This document shows positions 61,979 through 64,000 of a stretch of 64,000 nt of DNA, in pieces. Position 1 is the first letter of the stretch, and each line of letters starts with the position of its first letter. This DNA is from Hexactinellida sp. DTS-2022 (lineage: Eukaryota > Porifera > Hexactinellida): the NCBI GenBank assembly GCA_028753945.1, contig JAPNXP010000009.1, positions 1,240,001-1,304,000 of the forward strand. Direction: 5' to 3'. The translations under genes and the position numbers were made by a program. Under the pieces are notes generated by a model, which saw only the letters and a program-made list of their open reading frames with translations, had not been told where the DNA came from and searched no databases.

Positions 61979-62332
61979 CTAGTTATTCATTTGATGTTTC
62001 CAGCGACACTCCATTTCTACAAGCATGTTGTAGCATTCTAATTTGGCTTTTGTTTCCTCTAGTTCTTCTACTTCTTTTCTTAGAGAGTGATACTCGTGCA
62101 TTAATTGATTTTTCTGATCAACTAAATAGTACATGGATTCTTTGACTTTTCTTCTACTGTCTTTGCCATATTGTTGTCGTTTCATTTTCCGCCTCATTGA
62201 CTTTAACTCTTTTACGTAACTTGAAGACATGTTCGAGGTTTCGATTCTCTTGTTCAGCTCTTTAATATCCAAATTCTTTATTTCTTCGTCCGTGAACATA
62301 TAATCGTACTCATAATCGTATTTGTGTGCCAT
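61979..62332 (-). CDS. Divergent small-Maf-like bZIP protein (117 aa)
   Basis: After an acidic N-terminus comes FTDEEIKNLDIKELNKRIE, which matches the extended homology region unique to Maf proteins. A basic region (KSMRRKMKRQQYGKDSRRKV) and a leucine-zipper-like coil (LVDQKNQLMHEYHSLRKEV, LEETKAKLECYNMLVE) follow. The length fits small Mafs (about 150), which dimerise with CNC factors. The basic region departs from the Maf consensus: the invariant bZIP Asn (Maf word KNRGYAxxCR) is replaced, reading KRQQYGKDSR; the family Tyr and the last Arg remain. No transactivation domain. Intronless and AT-rich. A divergent, perhaps non-DNA-binding, Maf is the best reading. Confidence 0.7.
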   Translation of the reverse strand: MAHKYDYEYDYMFTDEEIKNLDIKELNKRIETSNMSSSYVKELKSMRRKMKRQQYGKDSRRKVKESMYYLVDQKNQLMHEYHSLRKEVEELEETKAKLECYNMLVEMECRWKHQMNN

Positions 62333-62764
62333 CTTATTTGATTTTAATTTATGTGTTTAAATTCTTTTTGGAAAGAATATACTGTTATTACCCTGAATTC
62401 TAGCCTTTTATACTTGCTGAACTGCTACACATATGTTTCGATATATTTATAATTTATACAAACTGGCCTGTAGCATTTTTATTATCGCTTGATGTAATAT
62501 ACGTTACAATGGTTAACAAATTTACGAGGTTTAGAGCATCATGCTTATGTGTTGTTCCTTTCTCTAAAACACCTACATTTGCTCCAATGAACCACCCTCT
62601 ATTGCAGTATTGTAAGTAAGTATTCGTAAGATTATGTATGTAGCTTTCTACATACGAATACGCTTTCTAATTTGTTGTTAATTTGAGCAGAGCAATATAT
62701 CCTGTTTAACGAGATGCATTACTGATTTACGTTATATCAGAGAAATAAAAGATTAAAAAACTTG

Positions 62765-62918
62765 TATGTAGACCGTCTATCTCTTAACCCAGTTTTTTAC
62801 TTAATTACTATTAACCATAGACGGCAGGGGCTTTTGGTCTACAGAATTTATAGATGGTCTACACATTTTTGCTTATTTTGTATAGGCTTTTATAGACCAT
62901 CTACAAATAAGGAAGCTC
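62765..62918. mobile_element. Second copy of the TATGTAGACGGTCTAT element (inverted)
   Basis: Begins TATGTAGACCGTCTAT and ends ATAGACCATCTACAAATAAG. The interior CGGCAGGGGCTTTTGGTCTA is the reverse complement of the interior of the copy at 41731-41888. Confidence 0.75.
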
Positions 62919-63381
62919 CTAATACAATTGTATGTGATTTATCTATTTTTGATGAGATATTGAGATATCTTAGCATTTATTATTGGTTCTTGATCTCAGT
63001 AATAGCGCTTTATCTTATAACTATTGTTCAGTTAGCTTCATCTCTGGGATAATAGGGGTGAAGTGCATCCTCATTTCCAAATTACTTTAATTAATTCGGA
63101 TGGGAATGATATTTGATGTTCTCAATTCACGCAAGGTATCAAATGTAAATATACTATTCCACTTATTGCAATTATTTTATGTCTTATAATCAGTTAATAC
63201 ACTTAATTAAGCTGTGAAATTAGTTGATTTGAAATTTTCAAGCAAGAAGTCAAAATATTTTGTACTGTAGTCGGTCCACTATATACCACACTCCTAATTA
63301 AATATAATTATCCAAATTAACCAAATAAAATACAAAAAAAATTTCCTGAGGAAAAAACTGTTAGTTTTTCATACAGTAGAT

Positions 63382-63789
63382 CAGGGGTGGCCAAATGCGG
63401 TCCGCGATACACCTCAGTGTGGCCCGCAGAGCCTCAAAATGAGAATGAGTAATATGTACAGTGGAACTTCAGAATTACAACCATATTGCTAATAGCATCC
63501 TATTCTTGTAGGATTTCAAATTTTGAAGAATAATAAATAATACTAATGACAAATAGTAACAATCTAGATCCAATAGTATAAATTTATACTATTGGATCTA
63601 TTTGTCATATAAGTACGTAATATTATTTGTAATTATTCAAAATTTGAAATCCTACAATGAATAGGATGTTATTAGCAATATGTTCGTAATACTGAGTATA
63701 AAACAAGGGGCACTTGGATAAGTGAGGCCCGCCGAGTTCTTCAAATACCTAAATGTGGCCCGCAGGGTGCAAAAGGTTGGCCACCCCTG
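63382..63789. mobile_element. hAT-type non-autonomous element with near-perfect 8-bp duplication
   Basis: Ends CAGGGGTGGCCAA and TTGGCCACCCCTG are perfect inverted repeats of the hAT type, with subterminal TGTGGCCCGCAG blocks in both halves. Flanks are CAGTAGAT (63374-63381) and CATTAGAT (63790-63797), an 8-bp duplication with one change. The interior is a second, long imperfect palindrome (about 63472-63690). Confidence 0.85.
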
Positions 63790-64000
63790 CATTAGATTAA
63801 TGCCTCCCAATAATAATGACAAGCAATACGTTTACTGAATAAGCAAAATCTATAATAATTAGAATCAAATTAAATTTGCATCGTGCCTAATATGAATCAC
63901 ATTCTCCAAATTCTGTATACTAACTTGTCTTTTCCAAAGCAATAAATTATGTGTTTGCATATTGTCCAGGTTGATCCCTTCATATGATTAAATTCACCAA

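Larger units (their letters stand above)
62333..64000. other. Terminal repeat-rich region
   Basis: Contains a second copy of the TATGTAGACGGTCTAT element (about 62765-62918) and a hAT element (63382-63789), both listed separately. The frame at 62762-63052 runs through the first and is not a gene. The last 200 bp show nothing recognisable. Confidence 0.6.

Noticed and set aside
62762-63052. 96-codon + strand frame
   Set aside because: Its first half is the second copy of the TATGTAGACGGTCTAT transposon; composition is not coding.
1-64000. CRISPR array, bacterial operon or prophage
   Set aside because: No regularly spaced identical repeats; spliceosomal introns and animal gene families exclude a prokaryotic origin.

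Overview
The window is nuclear DNA of an invertebrate metazoan. It carries animal-type genes with spliceosomal GT-AG introns of about 50-60 bp, plus a few that are much longer. Exons are GC-richer than the very AT-rich introns and intergenic DNA, and small non-autonomous DNA transposons are abundant. An IP3-receptor-like channel, a basigin-like Ig protein, a K2P channel, a PAQR receptor, ECT2, a TRIM protein, a small-Maf-like bZIP and a UIF/FYTTD1-like export factor fit an animal. I cannot name the phylum from sequence alone. Many long reading frames are intronless (POLQ, ECT2, the KCTD3/SHKBP1-like gene, ASNSD1, MPP-alpha), so intron density is low. I count 26 protein-coding genes, 23 of them on the + strand.

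Layout. 1-2430: C-terminal part of an IP3-receptor-like channel. 3393-9964: six compact + strand genes (coiled-coil protein, KCTD3/SHKBP1-like, a 129-residue protein, mitochondrial ribosomal protein L33, EFG1-like, basigin-like). 10222-13733: PAAF1, split by a 2.3 kb intron that holds a complete NEK6/7-like kinase gene on the same strand. 14255-17880: ASNSD1 and a TRIM/RBCC protein. 18373-26441: a nine-exon UIF/FYTTD1-like mRNA-export adaptor, with a multi-pass membrane protein gene on the opposite strand inside intron 3. 26442-29928: nested transposons, a K2P potassium channel and a PAQR3-like receptor. 30626-40585: SNAPC4 (11 exons); its 6.2 kb sixth intron holds an intronless DNA polymerase theta gene on the same strand. 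40965-46457: a 79-residue protein, BIN3 and ECT2. 47055-47997 (minus): dCMP deaminase. 49138-58568: MPP-alpha, an aspartic protease, SYAP1 and a SCaMC-type mitochondrial carrier. 58569-64000: repeat-rich DNA with one divergent small-Maf-like bZIP gene (minus).

Main points of interest. Several conserved proteins have lost a residue set that is normally near-invariant: the IP3-receptor-like channel has no GGGVGD-type selectivity filter, the SCaMC carrier has lost its EF-hand calcium ligands, and the small-Maf-like bZIP has lost the invariant DNA-contacting asparagine. The polymerase theta frame stops early, and its conserved C-terminus follows in another frame; the junction looks like a deletion of about 40 nt between 8-nt direct repeats. 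Three host/guest nested gene pairs occur in 64 kb. The genes are mostly housekeeping and do not form one obvious pathway. I see no clear tRNA, rRNA or CRISPR array.
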